Assembly (NCBI GenBank): GCA_002364755.1
Contig: DEZI01000030.1
Location: forward strand, 173,420 to 237,419
Origin: Stenotrophomonas maltophilia
GTDB lineage: Bacteria; Pseudomonadota; Gammaproteobacteria; Xanthomonadales; Xanthomonadaceae
Reading direction: 5' to 3'
Length of the DNA: 64,000 bases
Positions 7,363-16,200 of this stretch are shown here, piece after piece. The translations under genes and the position numbers were made by a program. The notes beneath the pieces are model-generated. The model was not told where the DNA came from and did no database searches. It saw nothing but the letters and a program-made list of their open reading frames with translations. Position 1 is the stretch's first letter. Each line of letters starts with the position of its first letter.

Positions 7363-9444
7363 TCAATCTTCCTGGTGATGTTCACTCACCAATGGACGAA
7401 GTACATACTGCCCTGCGTCATTCACATAGACTCGGTCTGCGTCGAAACCCTTGACCACGCCATCTAATCCATATAGCACACCATCTTTCTGCCTTAAGAG
7501 CTCACCACTCTGAATCAGGCTCTCGACAACATTAAAATACTGCTTTCTGGTGCAGCCGACGGTGGCGCAGACTCGCTCATGAAGCCCAGGCTTCCATGGC
7601 TGGGGAGGCAGTGCAGCCTTAATAGAAGAAAGCAACTCGTTACTAACTTGTGCCGCGACGTTAGCCGCTGCTTTCGCAGTTTTTCGCGGGTTATCAATCT
7701 CTGACACCGAGCTTTCAGCCCTACTGATTCGCTCAACTCCCGCTATAGAGAATTCGGCTGCAAGCTTGGCGTATGCAGAAACAACGCTCGCCTTCCTTCT
7801 ACCGGCAATCCCACCAGAAGCGCTAATTGCGCGTAGAGCATCTCGCACGCTGTCCGTAAATTTCTCATCCACTACGAGCCCAGCTAGCTGCCTATCTCCG
7901 TAGTTGAAGGTGCCAAACGTCCTCGCCACCGACAGAAGGGCAAGCGAGTAACGATTTTTTCTTAACAAGCCTTCAGACGCCTGACGGGGCCTCATCTCCT
8001 CCAGCACCTGGTCAGCCGCGCGTAGCGCCAGAATGATGGGAGCTAGAGTCTGCAGATTCAATCTCTCGCCAAAGATTTCCTCGTAAAGGCTCGGATCGTT
8101 CAAGTGACGCTGCTTAAGAGCAACGGCGGACCACGGCTGACGCTTCCGACCCAGAGCTAAAATACCTGCGGCCAAATACATGGGGCTAACGATCGCTCCC
8201 CGAGGGACACCCTGATTGAACCAAGAATTTTTCCGCCGCTCGTAGTACAGGCCGGCACGAAGGAGGCATTCTTCAATGTCTCGCTGCCCCTTTTTAGTGG
8301 CATGCAGAGATATTTGTTCAACAGCCGTCTGATTGTTAGTAGCCCTGACAATGCGATCTCGCGCCTCCTCATCGGAAGACGAAATAACCTTCACCATCAC
8401 TGATCTCTGAGCATCCCTTATCTGAGTTACGGCATCAGCAGAGCCCGACTCTCTGCTCGCAAAATATCTGTAAATGGACTCTGTGGTCTGAAGGCCATTG
8501 ACAATTTGCACCCCCTCCATGTGCAGCGCATTCCCACTGGAAAAAGCGCTGGTGGCAAGGATGGTGACCCCATTATTAAGCCACCAAAAGTCAGGAGCCC
8601 CCTGATCAAGCAGGGTCATCGAAATATCTTCGTTAACTCGGTTCAAGCCCATGAAGTCTCTGACATTCGACTCAAAGAGATACCTGCGAAGCTTTCCAGC
8701 ATCATCAGAGCAAAATTTGTAGTAATCAATCAGAGGCACGAGCAAAATAAAATTCGAGCCAGAACTACTGAGCGACGCACAAAACGACATATCGAGCTCA
8801 AACTTCGGCCTCCTCCTATTAAGCTCAACGAGCTCCGTAGCGCCGATGAACTCGAACTTTACACTTGCCCGATTAAAACAACTGTGCGCCAAGGCAACTA
8901 TTTGTTCCGACCTTGACTCAACCTCCTCACCTATACCTCCCGCAACATTACCCCGAGAGGCATAGGAAAAAATGACCTTAAAACTGGCCAAACGAGACGC
9001 CAATCGACGGTAAGCCACGAAGAGCCTAGCTCTGCACGTCCGAAGAATTGCCGAGTACGCGCCTTTAAGATCACGATCTTCGATAGAGAAATCAAGCAAC
9101 TCAGTTAATGATGCGATGAGTGCGTCCAACGGGGCCTGAGCAAATGTATCGGCGTGCTTGCAAGTTACAATATGTACCACGATATCTGCAGAAACTTTCG
9201 GCCAGACGAATTCCGCAATGTCACGAATGCAGTGACCATTGACGACAACGTAGAATCCGTCAATGCCACCGTCTCGACGGCCGTCTGTCCAGCCAGCATT
9301 GATTTCATCCAAGTCAAAATCCCAGTCTTTGAGGATCTGAGAAAGCGCGAACATCTCGAACACCCTCCCGCGATCGCCGTCAGGCTCTTGATCTAGCAGA
9401 TCATCAATGAGGCCATCCAGTAGGAGGACGTCGTTCGTCGCCAT
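7363..9444 (-). CDS. AIPR-family (abortive infection) protein
   Basis: A 693-residue protein of the AIPR family, known from abortive-infection phage resistance. The family core is seen at residues 260-274 (NVRDFMGLNRVNEDI), 286-296 (FWWLNNGVTIL) and 312-325 (VQIVNGLQTTES). The N-terminal part has GGIDGFYVVVN (Asp62) and HIVTCKH (Lys96), which resembles the D..(E/Q/T)xK core of a PD-(D/E)XK nuclease fold. The C-terminal 90 residues look like a winged helix. The gene is clearly AT-richer than its neighbours and lies between int and unknown small genes, so it is probably a recently gained defence gene carried by the prophage. AAGGACGA precedes the ATG. Confidence 0.85.
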   Translation of the reverse strand: MATNDVLLLDGLIDDLLDQEPDGDRGRVFEMFALSQILKDWDFDLDEINAGWTDGRRDGGIDGFYVVVNGHCIRDIAEFVWPKVSADIVVHIVTCKHADTFAQAPLDALIASLTELLDFSIEDRDLKGAYSAILRTCRARLFVAYRRLASRLASFKVIFSYASRGNVAGGIGEEVESRSEQIVALAHSCFNRASVKFEFIGATELVELNRRRPKFELDMSFCASLSSSGSNFILLVPLIDYYKFCSDDAGKLRRYLFESNVRDFMGLNRVNEDISMTLLDQGAPDFWWLNNGVTILATSAFSSGNALHMEGVQIVNGLQTTESIYRYFASRESGSADAVTQIRDAQRSVMVKVISSSDEEARDRIVRATNNQTAVEQISLHATKKGQRDIEECLLRAGLYYERRKNSWFNQGVPRGAIVSPMYLAAGILALGRKRQPWSAVALKQRHLNDPSLYEEIFGERLNLQTLAPIILALRAADQVLEEMRPRQASEGLLRKNRYSLALLSVARTFGTFNYGDRQLAGLVVDEKFTDSVRDALRAISASGGIAGRRKASVVSAYAKLAAEFSIAGVERISRAESSVSEIDNPRKTAKAAANVAAQVSNELLSSIKAALPPQPWKPGLHERVCATVGCTRKQYFNVVESLIQSGELLRQKDGVLYGLDGVVKGFDADRVYVNDAGQYVLRPLVSEHHQED

Positions 9445-9627
9445 TTTGTATCGTCCTTGACATGAAGTAGCGCAACTCTAATTGATTTAGATGTGTGACC
9501 GCCACTCAACTTTTGCACCCCCAGCCAGTGGAGGAGGCTCGGCGCCCTTAGACCGTTCGACTAGCGCAGAGCCACTCCCTAGAATTCACCATAGCTTTGT
9601 TGAACAGGGTCCCGCCCTTGTCGGCGG

Positions 9628-10059
9628 CTAAAGCGAATACGGCATGGCCGGAAGCGATGCATCCGCAGTGGCGGACGGCTCGTCAAGCCGCTGGGCCTGC
9701 TGCTGTTGTTCCCGGGTCGGAGGAAGACCCGGCAGCGGCGGCGCCGGTCGGATAGGAGTGCTGTCGGTCAAGCGGACGACCGCTTCTCGCAGCGGCAGGC
9801 CCGGGAACAGCCTGGCGGCGCACCAGCGCTCGGCGAACCGTTTGCCCTGGCGCAGGCTGGTCACTCTCACGCTCTTGGTCTGCCACATTTTCAGCGCATT
9901 CAGCGTCATGCGCAGGCCGCCCACGCGATCAGGGGTGAGGCTGGCTACCTCCCGACCGTTCCACCACAGGGCCCAGCGCTCGCCCATCTGTATCCAACCG
10001 GCAGGGATAGGAGCAGTGCGGAAGCCTTGGTAGCCGAGGGAAGGGAGCATGCCGAGCAT
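9628..10059 (-). CDS. Hypothetical protein, Pro/Gln-rich C-terminus
   Basis: About 143 residues with no recognised family. The first 90 residues look like a folded domain (GWIQMGERWALWWNGREVASL, then basic residues and WCAARLFPG). The last 50 are low complexity, rich in Pro, Gln and Ala. The start is uncertain: a GTG at 10080 or ATGs at 10059 and 10050 are possible. It follows the 99-aa gene on the same strand with a gap of 65-75 bases. It is probably real, because the N-terminal half is tryptophan-rich and keeps a coherent composition. Confidence 0.5.
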   Translation of the reverse strand: MLGMLPSLGYQGFRTAPIPAGWIQMGERWALWWNGREVASLTPDRVGGLRMTLNALKMWQTKSVRVTSLRQGKRFAERWCAARLFPGLPLREAVVRLTDSTPIRPAPPLPGLPPTREQQQQAQRLDEPSATADASLPAMPYSL

Positions 10060-10124
10060 GCTTACGCTTCGCCGTCGCACAGCCTGCGATGACCCTTCGC
10101 CGATTCAGGACCGCGAAGGCACCC

Positions 10125-10424
10125 TTACCCACCGACCGGATGTCGGCCCGCAATTGCTCCCATGGTGAACGCATATCCAGCGTCTTCGAGCAGTGATCGC
10201 AAACGCATTTCTGCCCTCCGCGGCATCGGAAGACCACGTGACGCATACAGCACATAGACAACATGACCGTCAGGACCGTGCTCTCTGCGGACGCTGCAGT
10301 TGTTTGTCTCGGCAGCATCTGACCATACAGCCTTCAGCTTTTCAGGACCGATTGACTGCCCGTTTCGCAGGCGAAAGCTGAGCCAACGCACGCATACGGG
10401 GTCGTATTTTTCTAGGTCAGCCAT
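10125..10424 (-). CDS. Small protein homologous to the host gene at 55669-55938
   Basis: A 99-residue protein that aligns along nearly its whole length with the chromosomal 89-residue protein encoded at 55669-55938. Shared blocks are VRWL.FRL.NGQSIGP..LK, AAET..C.VRRE, VVY.LY, LP.PRRAEMR and GY.FTMG. About 60 percent of positions agree by eye. No function is known to me. It overlaps the upstream 71-residue gene by 13 bases, so the two are likely translated together. It is a phage-borne relative of a host gene, which suggests a role in host-phage contact or capture from the host. Confidence 0.8.
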   Translation of the reverse strand: MADLEKYDPVCVRWLSFRLRNGQSIGPEKLKAVWSDAAETNNCSVRREHGPDGHVVYVLYASRGLPMPRRAEMRLRSLLEDAGYAFTMGAIAGRHPVGG

Positions 10425-10627
10425 TGGGCACCTTCTATACGACGATGAATATCCATCAAGACGACAGGATCTATCCTAGGATGCTCATCAACTGAAGACA
10501 TTGGAAGATCAATTCGCGTTGATCGCCTGACCAGCGCCGGGCACTCACGCGATAGATCAATCCACCAGCCCTCGGGGAGCCGCAGACCTCTGCCGTTCCT
10601 ATCGTAGATGCTGATGTGAAAGCTCAT
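10412..10627 (-). CDS. Hypothetical 71-residue protein
   Basis: An acidic and basic mixed small protein beginning MSFHISIYDRNGRGLRLPEGWWIDL. No family is recognised. It ends inside the start of the next gene (13-base overlap), which supports an operon with the 99-residue protein. A weak leader is present upstream. A role together with the downstream protein is an inference from the overlap. Confidence 0.65.
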   Translation of the reverse strand: MSFHISIYDRNGRGLRLPEGWWIDLSRECPALVRRSTRIDLPMSSVDEHPRIDPVVLMDIHRRIEGAQWLT

Positions 10628-10651
10628 GCTCGATCCAATACTCTTGAGATC

Positions 10652-10924
10652 TCAGGTGCATGGATCAGGATTGGCACGGCTAGCGCACAAAAATACCTGA
10701 GCCTCGTCTTGCTGGACCTTTAGGAAAGAATCAAGCCAGCGGATCGCGGCCCCGCGGTTTTTTATGATTCTTCCCAATTCTTCCGTTAGGCAGCGAGCAC
10801 ACTCCATTCCTCCCGGACTTGGAGAATGGCAGGACCGGCATGACCCCATGGTCGTCGTACCAGCAGGCCGCGACTGGTACATGATCTTGGTCATTAAGCT
10901 TACCGCTTGCTCGTGTAAAGCCAT
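10652..10924 (-). CDS. Small zinc-ribbon-like protein
   Basis: A 90-residue protein with a Cys pattern CRSCHSPSPGGMECARC (two C-x2-C pairs 11 residues apart) around residues 29-45, which looks like a small zinc finger. The start at 10924 is supported by GGAGGAG with an 11-base spacing; the frame runs on upstream without such a site. The downstream part is helical and basic. Function unknown; a nucleic-acid or protein contact is possible. Confidence 0.65.
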   Translation of the reverse strand: MALHEQAVSLMTKIMYQSRPAGTTTMGSCRSCHSPSPGGMECARCLTEELGRIIKNRGAAIRWLDSFLKVQQDEAQVFLCASRANPDPCT

Positions 10925-10944
10925 TGATCCTAGCTCCTCCCAGC

Positions 10945-10972
10945 CAAGAAGAAAGCCGCGCAAGGCGCGGCT
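10945..10972 (-). terminator. Intrinsic terminator
   Basis: On the minus strand the stem AGCCGCG/CGCGGCT with a five-base loop is followed by TTCTTCTT. It lies 12 bases beyond the stop of the 75-residue Gln-rich gene and just before the zinc-ribbon gene. Confidence 0.65.
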
Positions 10973-10984
10973 TCTCGTTGTGCC

Positions 10985-11212
10985 CTATCGACGAGCGTTC
11001 TGCTGCTCACCCAGCTTTTCCTTACCACTTCCCTGTTGGCCGCCATCCTGGCTGCTTTGCTGCTGCTTCTGCGGGTCCTTCTCGACCTTTCCACCTGGGG
11101 CGCCGCCGAGCTCTTCGCCATCGACCTGGCCCTGCTGCCCTTGCTGGCCAGCGCGCTTTGCATCGCTGGTGTCGTTGTTGTTTGCTGCTTGGCCTTTCTG
11201 GATGTTGTTCAT
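10985..11212 (-). CDS. Gln/Gly-rich hydrophilic small protein
   Basis: Seventy-five residues, almost all polar (Q, G, K, D, N), with no hydrophobic core, so probably intrinsically disordered. GGAG is seven bases before the ATG and an intrinsic terminator follows, giving a self-contained unit. No family is recognised. Composition resembles small stress-type hydrophilins, but this is only a likeness. Confidence 0.6.
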   Translation of the reverse strand: MNNIQKGQAANNNDTSDAKRAGQQGQQGQVDGEELGGAPGGKVEKDPQKQQQSSQDGGQQGSGKEKLGEQQNARR

Positions 11213-11361
11213 GCGTCACTCCACTGCAGCTGATTGCTGCCCTGCAAACACTCCTCTACTCACTGTTACCTAAGCGTGGCGCTAGCCCCGCTTTATGAAC
11301 GGTGCCGCAAACGGCTGCACCATCGAGGGAGTAGAGTTCAAGCGTCCAAAGGAGAACTGCC

Positions 11362-11640
11362 ATGGAAAGCCGCCGCAACAAAGACTATGTCGACATCGAA
11401 AGAGAGCTAGCCCACTGGGAGTTGGCCTTCAACGCGGGTTCCCTTCCTGCGTTGAACTTTCGCCATGAGGTTGCTCCCATAATTCGCTTGGCATGTGACA
11501 TCTACGTGAGGAACCCTCATGGTGATCGGCCTGCCTGGCTACTGGAGTTGAAGGAGCACCTGCAGCGACGCTCCAGTTTGCGCGGCGACCCGGGTGCGGA
11601 AGAGATCGCCAGTGGCTGCTGGGCAATCATTTCTGCTTGA
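11362..11640 (+). CDS. Hypothetical 92-residue protein
   Basis: Begins MESRRNKDYVDIERELAHWELAF and has a good AAAGGAG site eight bases upstream. It contains conserved-looking aromatic and acidic positions but no family I recognise. It is on the strand opposite to the late genes, like a lysogenic accessory gene. Confidence 0.65.
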   Translation: MESRRNKDYVDIERELAHWELAFNAGSLPALNFRHEVAPIIRLACDIYVRNPHGDRPAWLLELKEHLQRRSSLRGDPGAEEIASGCWAIISA

Positions 11641-11778
11641 GTGCTTTTCCGAGCCAATTGCCTACGTAGAGTCACTCATCATGGGAAGCACACTTGGAAC
11701 ACGGTAAGATCCAGTTCCTTGGCTTTTCTCGGGCGCGAAATCCTTTGCGTCTGTGTCCGGCCCCATCTGGCTAGACAC

Positions 11779-12078
11779 ATGCTTACCCCTAGCTCATTCC
11801 GGATCCTGAGGATCCAAGCGTCGCTGCATCCAAACGGCCTGCTTGGCAGCATTCAGGCAATACTGTGCAGATGCGGGACCTGTGACAATGAGTGTCGACT
11901 TACAGCGGGGATGGGCTTTTCGAAAGTCTCTGCTGGACTTGAGCTGACATGTTCGTTTTGCCAAGTCGTTGAGCGTGTCAGTCATGAAATTCTAGACGCA
12001 GAGTGGACGCAGCAGGTTAGGCGCGATCGAATGCTGAGATCGGCTGGAATCAATCCAGACGACCTATATCGCTCCTAA
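11779..12078 (+). CDS. Hypothetical small Cys-rich protein (uncertain)
   Basis: A 99-residue frame beginning MLTPSSFRIL. It contains LCRCGTCDNEC and, 24 residues on, LTCSFC, a possible metal-binding cysteine set. The ribosome site is weak and the frame continues upstream to a GTG at 11641 that touches the previous stop. It also overlaps the next minus-strand gene by 15 bases. It may be real because the cysteines are regularly spaced, but support is thin. Confidence 0.35.
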   Translation: MLTPSSFRILRIQASLHPNGLLGSIQAILCRCGTCDNECRLTAGMGFSKVSAGLELTCSFCQVVERVSHEILDAEWTQQVRRDRMLRSAGINPDDLYRS

Positions 12079-12666
12079 GTCAGCCAGATTCGCTCTCAAT
12101 CGGCTCAAACTTAAACATAGAAGTCGTCCGCCGGCGACATGGCTGCCGCTGGCGTTGTTTAGCCATGACGGCTGGACTCGGCCCGCCTCCGGCTCGAAGC
12201 CATCCGGCCGGCCTCTCAATGGCTCCCCAGGGGAGGCCAGACCACCCTCCAGCGGCTGCCGTCGTGCGGGCTCCCCGCTGACGCTTTTGGCATATGCCAT
12301 GGGCACCATACGGTTCGCCTGCGACGACCATCCGCCCAGCACGAGCTCGATCCCTATCATTGACGGTGCGATCCCGGCCTCCGGTGCGGCTTTCTCGTAC
12401 GCTGGCCACAACTGATCAATCACCAACCCAAGCTCCCTACCTAGCTGCTCCATGGTGAAGTCAGCGCGGAAACTGGCCTGCAAGGCAAGCTCGTAGACGC
12501 GAAGAAAGAACTGCGCGCTCCCGCGCGTCGCCAGCGCCAAATTGTGCTGCGGGATCAACAGCACCTTGGCTCCCGCCGACTTCGCTCCAGTGCGCGTGAC
12601 CTCGGCCAGCGTGTCGACAGCGACAAGCAGTTGATCCGGCGATAGCAAAACGTTGAGGATGCTCAA
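12064..12666 (-). CDS. Phage protein with Ntn-hydrolase-like N-terminus (tentative)
   Basis: A 200-residue protein whose first 125 residues (VAVDTLAE, KVLLIPQHNLALATRG, FFLRVYELA, then MIGIELVLGGWS) recall the beta-strand order of HslV/proteasome-like Ntn hydrolases found in some phages. This is a fold-level guess, not a clear match. The C-terminal part (GGLASPGEPLRGRPDGFEPEA) is well composed and argues against a frameshift. The start appears to be TTG. It lies downstream of the tail genes, where tail-related or host-directed accessory genes are common. Confidence 0.6.
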   Translation of the reverse strand: MSILNVLLSPDQLLVAVDTLAEVTRTGAKSAGAKVLLIPQHNLALATRGSAQFFLRVYELALQASFRADFTMEQLGRELGLVIDQLWPAYEKAAPEAGIAPSMIGIELVLGGWSSQANRMVPMAYAKSVSGEPARRQPLEGGLASPGEPLRGRPDGFEPEAGRVQPSWLNNASGSHVAGGRLLCLSLSRLRANLADLGAI

Positions 12667-12731
12667 GGCTCGGGTCCGTTCGGGGCCGCCTCACTATTAC
12701 CGCAACCCTACCGTCTGTCTATGGAGGCCCC

Positions 12732-13019
12732 ATGCTCACCGCCCCCTCTCCGCTGGCGCATCGCCTTGAGCAGGTCGAAGCGCAACTCGAGGTTCAAAGT
12801 GGCTATATCAAGGCGCTGGAATATGGCTTGCGCGCGACCATTGCAGCGCATCCCGCCGGTCAGACGCTTTCTCTGCTTTGGGCGAACATGCTGCCCTATA
12901 TCTCGGAGCAGCATGCCGGCTTAGGAAGCTGCGATTTCAATACCGCGCTCCAGCGAGGCCTGAGGCTCGTCGGAGCGCAGATTGACGAATCAGCGCTTAC
13001 TCACTCCACCGACGCGTAG
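12732..13019 (+). CDS. Hypothetical 95-residue protein
   Basis: Begins MLTAPSPLAHRLEQVEAQLEVQSGYIKALEYGL, so the first 40 residues are probably a helix or short coiled coil. GGAGG is five bases upstream of the ATG. It is encoded opposite to the flanking genes and so is probably expressed separately. No family is recognised. Confidence 0.65.
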   Translation: MLTAPSPLAHRLEQVEAQLEVQSGYIKALEYGLRATIAAHPAGQTLSLLWANMLPYISEQHAGLGSCDFNTALQRGLRLVGAQIDESALTHSTDA

Positions 13020-13030
13020 CGGGAACTTGC

Positions 13031-13228
13031 CTAGGCCTGCGATTGAGCCACGATCTCTTCAGCGCCCAAGTCGTACTCGGCGGCCGTGATATATGGTGCC
13101 GCCACCTGTGGGGAGACGAAAAAGTTGAAGATGGCGCCAGAGCCATCGGTGGCGCGGAAGATCAACTGCACCTTCCCCGGGTTGTCCGCGTTCTCGATCT
13201 TCTGGTACAGCTGTGCACGTGCAAGCAT
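13031..13228 (-). CDS. Small phage protein after the tail tip gene
   Basis: A 65-residue protein (MLARAQLYQKIENADNPGKVQ) with AGGAG six bases before the ATG at 13228. It directly follows the 1613-residue tail gene on the same strand and probably belongs to the tail module. The sequence is compatible with a small beta-rich structural protein, but no family is recognised. Confidence 0.7.
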   Translation of the reverse strand: MLARAQLYQKIENADNPGKVQLIFRATDGSGAIFNFFVSPQVAAPYITAAEYDLGAEEIVAQSQA

Positions 13229-13276
13229 GGTGTATCTCCTGTAGGAAAAGCGGGGCAAGCGCCAGCCCCGCATGGC

Positions 13277-16200
13277 TTACTGCTCGATGGACACAATCGA
13301 CAGGCTCTGCGTGATCGTCTGACTGTCGAAGCCCCCCGACTGGTGGGTAACGGCCTGTTCGGTGAAGCTCACGATCTCGGCGCGGTAGCTGCGGCGTGTC
13401 GTACCGTTGTTGTTGTCGTTCAGCGTGAGAGACGCCGACCAGGCCGAATCGGCCGTGTCAGGGCCATCGGTCTCATTGACGATGTTGACGCTGCCGGTGA
13501 TCGGGATCTGCTGCCACAACGTCTCGGCCTGGCCATCCAGCTGCCGATACAGGTTGATGGTGCCGCCATTGGTGCCGGCGCCCGCGACGAAGCCCTGCCC
13601 GTTCTGTGCGTTCTTGCTCCGGCGATGCTGACGATTGAATCCAACCACCACCTGCTTGTTCCGCCCGTTGGTATCGAACGGACCCACCTGAACGTTGCCT
13701 CCAGTTGTCTGGATGCTGGTGCTCTGGTTTGCGTTACGGAGGATGCCCGCCGCGATAGCCCCGCCCCAGTAGGCGTTGCCGTTGCGATCCATCCACATAG
13801 TCGCGTTGGCTTTGTTCGCGTTGCCAGCGCCGACGTTCGGACCAAAGTAGTCCACCAGACCATCAGCTCCGAAGTTGTTGCCGATGATCCGCTGCGAATT
13901 CCCTGACCACACACGCAGATAGCCTTTGGTCAGTTCGAAGCCGTCAGCGCCGCCAGGCGAAAGAATGTTGACCGCACTGGCCAAGATGTCGAGCGACGAC
14001 GTCTCGCCGGTAACGCCCAAGCGCATACCCGCAATAGTCCCGTTGGCTTGAACCGATAGGTTCCACTGCGCAGATGCTTGGTCACCTGCTTCATACGGCG
14101 GCGGCTGTGTGGCACCCTCAGCCACTACCGAGAGCATCGGATAGAACATCCAGAAGTACGGGTCATTTTCACCCGTGTTTTTCAGGTTGACAGCAACACG
14201 CATTGACACCGCGCCTGCGGGCGGCTTGGCAATAACGAACGGACGCGGGTACGCCCGCAAATCCTCGCGACCGATTGCCGAAACCCCAGAGAACGCCGAG
14301 TAGGGCGAACCCGCAATCATCTGCCCGGCACTGTTGTAGAAATCGATTCCGATACGCGCTTGCGTTCTGTGCGTGTTGAAGTATGCAGAAAAACAGTAAG
14401 TCTTTCCCTGCTCCACTGGCATGCGTTGTTCTGTCACGTAATAGAAGTCAGGATTGGTTCCTGTTGCGCCTGGGCGCATGCTGCCGATCGCGCTAGGCAG
14501 GCCATACGGGATGAAGTCGGCATTGCCGGTAGGGTTGCCCAGTTCCTGATAGCCGATGCTAGACGCCCAACCCCACCCAGTGCGCTGCCAGTTCGGAAAG
14601 GTGCTGTTTGCAATCAGGTTGCCACCACCGCCCTGGTTGTTAAGCTGCACGCGCATTTCCTGCACGACAGAAGCATCAGCTTTGCCGGCCATGGACACCT
14701 GCACGCCATCAATGCGGCTGGCCTGAGCTGTAATTTGCTGGCCCTGCTGGGTCACCGTTGCAGTCAGCGAACTGACACCGGCCGCGGCCGCATCAGCGGC
14801 GGACTGTGCGGCATTTGCCTCAGTAACGTCCAACAATAGGAAGTCGTCCCACAAGAGCTGAGTTGCGCTGGTGGTCGCGTTGGAGCTGTTCAGCTGCAGG
14901 ACCGCGCGGTTCTTACCCTCCGGAATGGTGATCTTGCCGCTGACCTTCTGATACGCGTCCTCGGGAACGTTTGCCAGGGTGACGGTCTGAAAGTTCGGAT
15001 AGCTCTGCGATGCTCCGTTGTCACTGAGCTGCAGTCGGAACTGCATCGTTCCAGTCCCAGGTCCTACCCGTTTGACCCACCCTTCCCCGTAGTAGGTGCG
15101 CCCGGGCTGCACGTCGAAAGTCTGCAGGGACGTGGATCGGAGATTGGAAGCGAACGACACCAGAAGTGCGTTGGTGCCAGTTCGCCCCCCGCTAGCGATC
15201 ACTGCCCACGACTGGATCAGCGTTCCTACGGCGCGCGACTCAAAGCTACCGTCGACCACCATGTTGCTGCCAGATCGGTTGGCTTGGTCAAGACTGGCGT
15301 TCACCGCAATGATCGACTGGCCTTGGGACGAAACGGTGCCCTGCAATGCCGACACGGTCACGTTGAGCGCGCTCGTGGCTGCAGCATTGGCCGCGGACTG
15401 CACCGACAGTTCGTCGAGGGAGGGAGCGTACCCCGTAGCAACTGCTCCCACCTGCAGCTGCGCGTTGTCCCACTCCACCCATTGCCCGGCGACGTTCAGA
15501 CCGTAAATGCGGATGTAGCAATTTGCGCGAACCGCGTTGGACGGTGCTGCCGTGTTGGTGGTGAAAATCTTCCTTGACCAGCTTTCGTCGGCCAACGTCT
15601 GGTTGCCAGACAGGCCCGTATAGGAGATGACGCTGTTGTTGGCGTCGATCCATGCCACCTGCAGGAAGTACCGAGCACCTGCGCTGCCGCGCACGTTCAC
15701 CGATAGCGTTACCCGCTCTCCGGCGGTTACCTTTGCGGCCTTCACGGACGCGTTGCTGATTGCCTCCAAATAGCCGGTAGTCGGTACGTTCTCAAGCTCC
15801 CAACGCCAAGCCCTTGTCGAATTGGGCAGCGTGGAGGCAGCGAACAGTCTGCGAGTCGTGGCACCGCCCAGCCCGCCGCTGTTGTTGCTCCAGCCAGGCA
15901 CCGCCCCCGGACTCGCCCCATCCTCAAACCCGCTGTTTCCAAGCTGGTTGTCGCCTCCGACTGCCGCGAGCGAGGCAGTCACGCTGTTGACGGCGTTGCC
16001 GATGCTCGTGATATCGCTTCCCTGCAAGGTCACTTGGGATTGCAGCTGCTGCACGGCGGTGTTGCTGGCCTTGCCGTCAACGTCCGTGCGAAGCGCGCTG
16101 AGCAGGTTGGATTGCGAGGAGATCTGGCTGCCTTGGATTTGGACAGTGTTCGTCAGCGCCTGCAGCCCTTCGGCTGTGGCCAGAACGTCCGTCACCTCCT

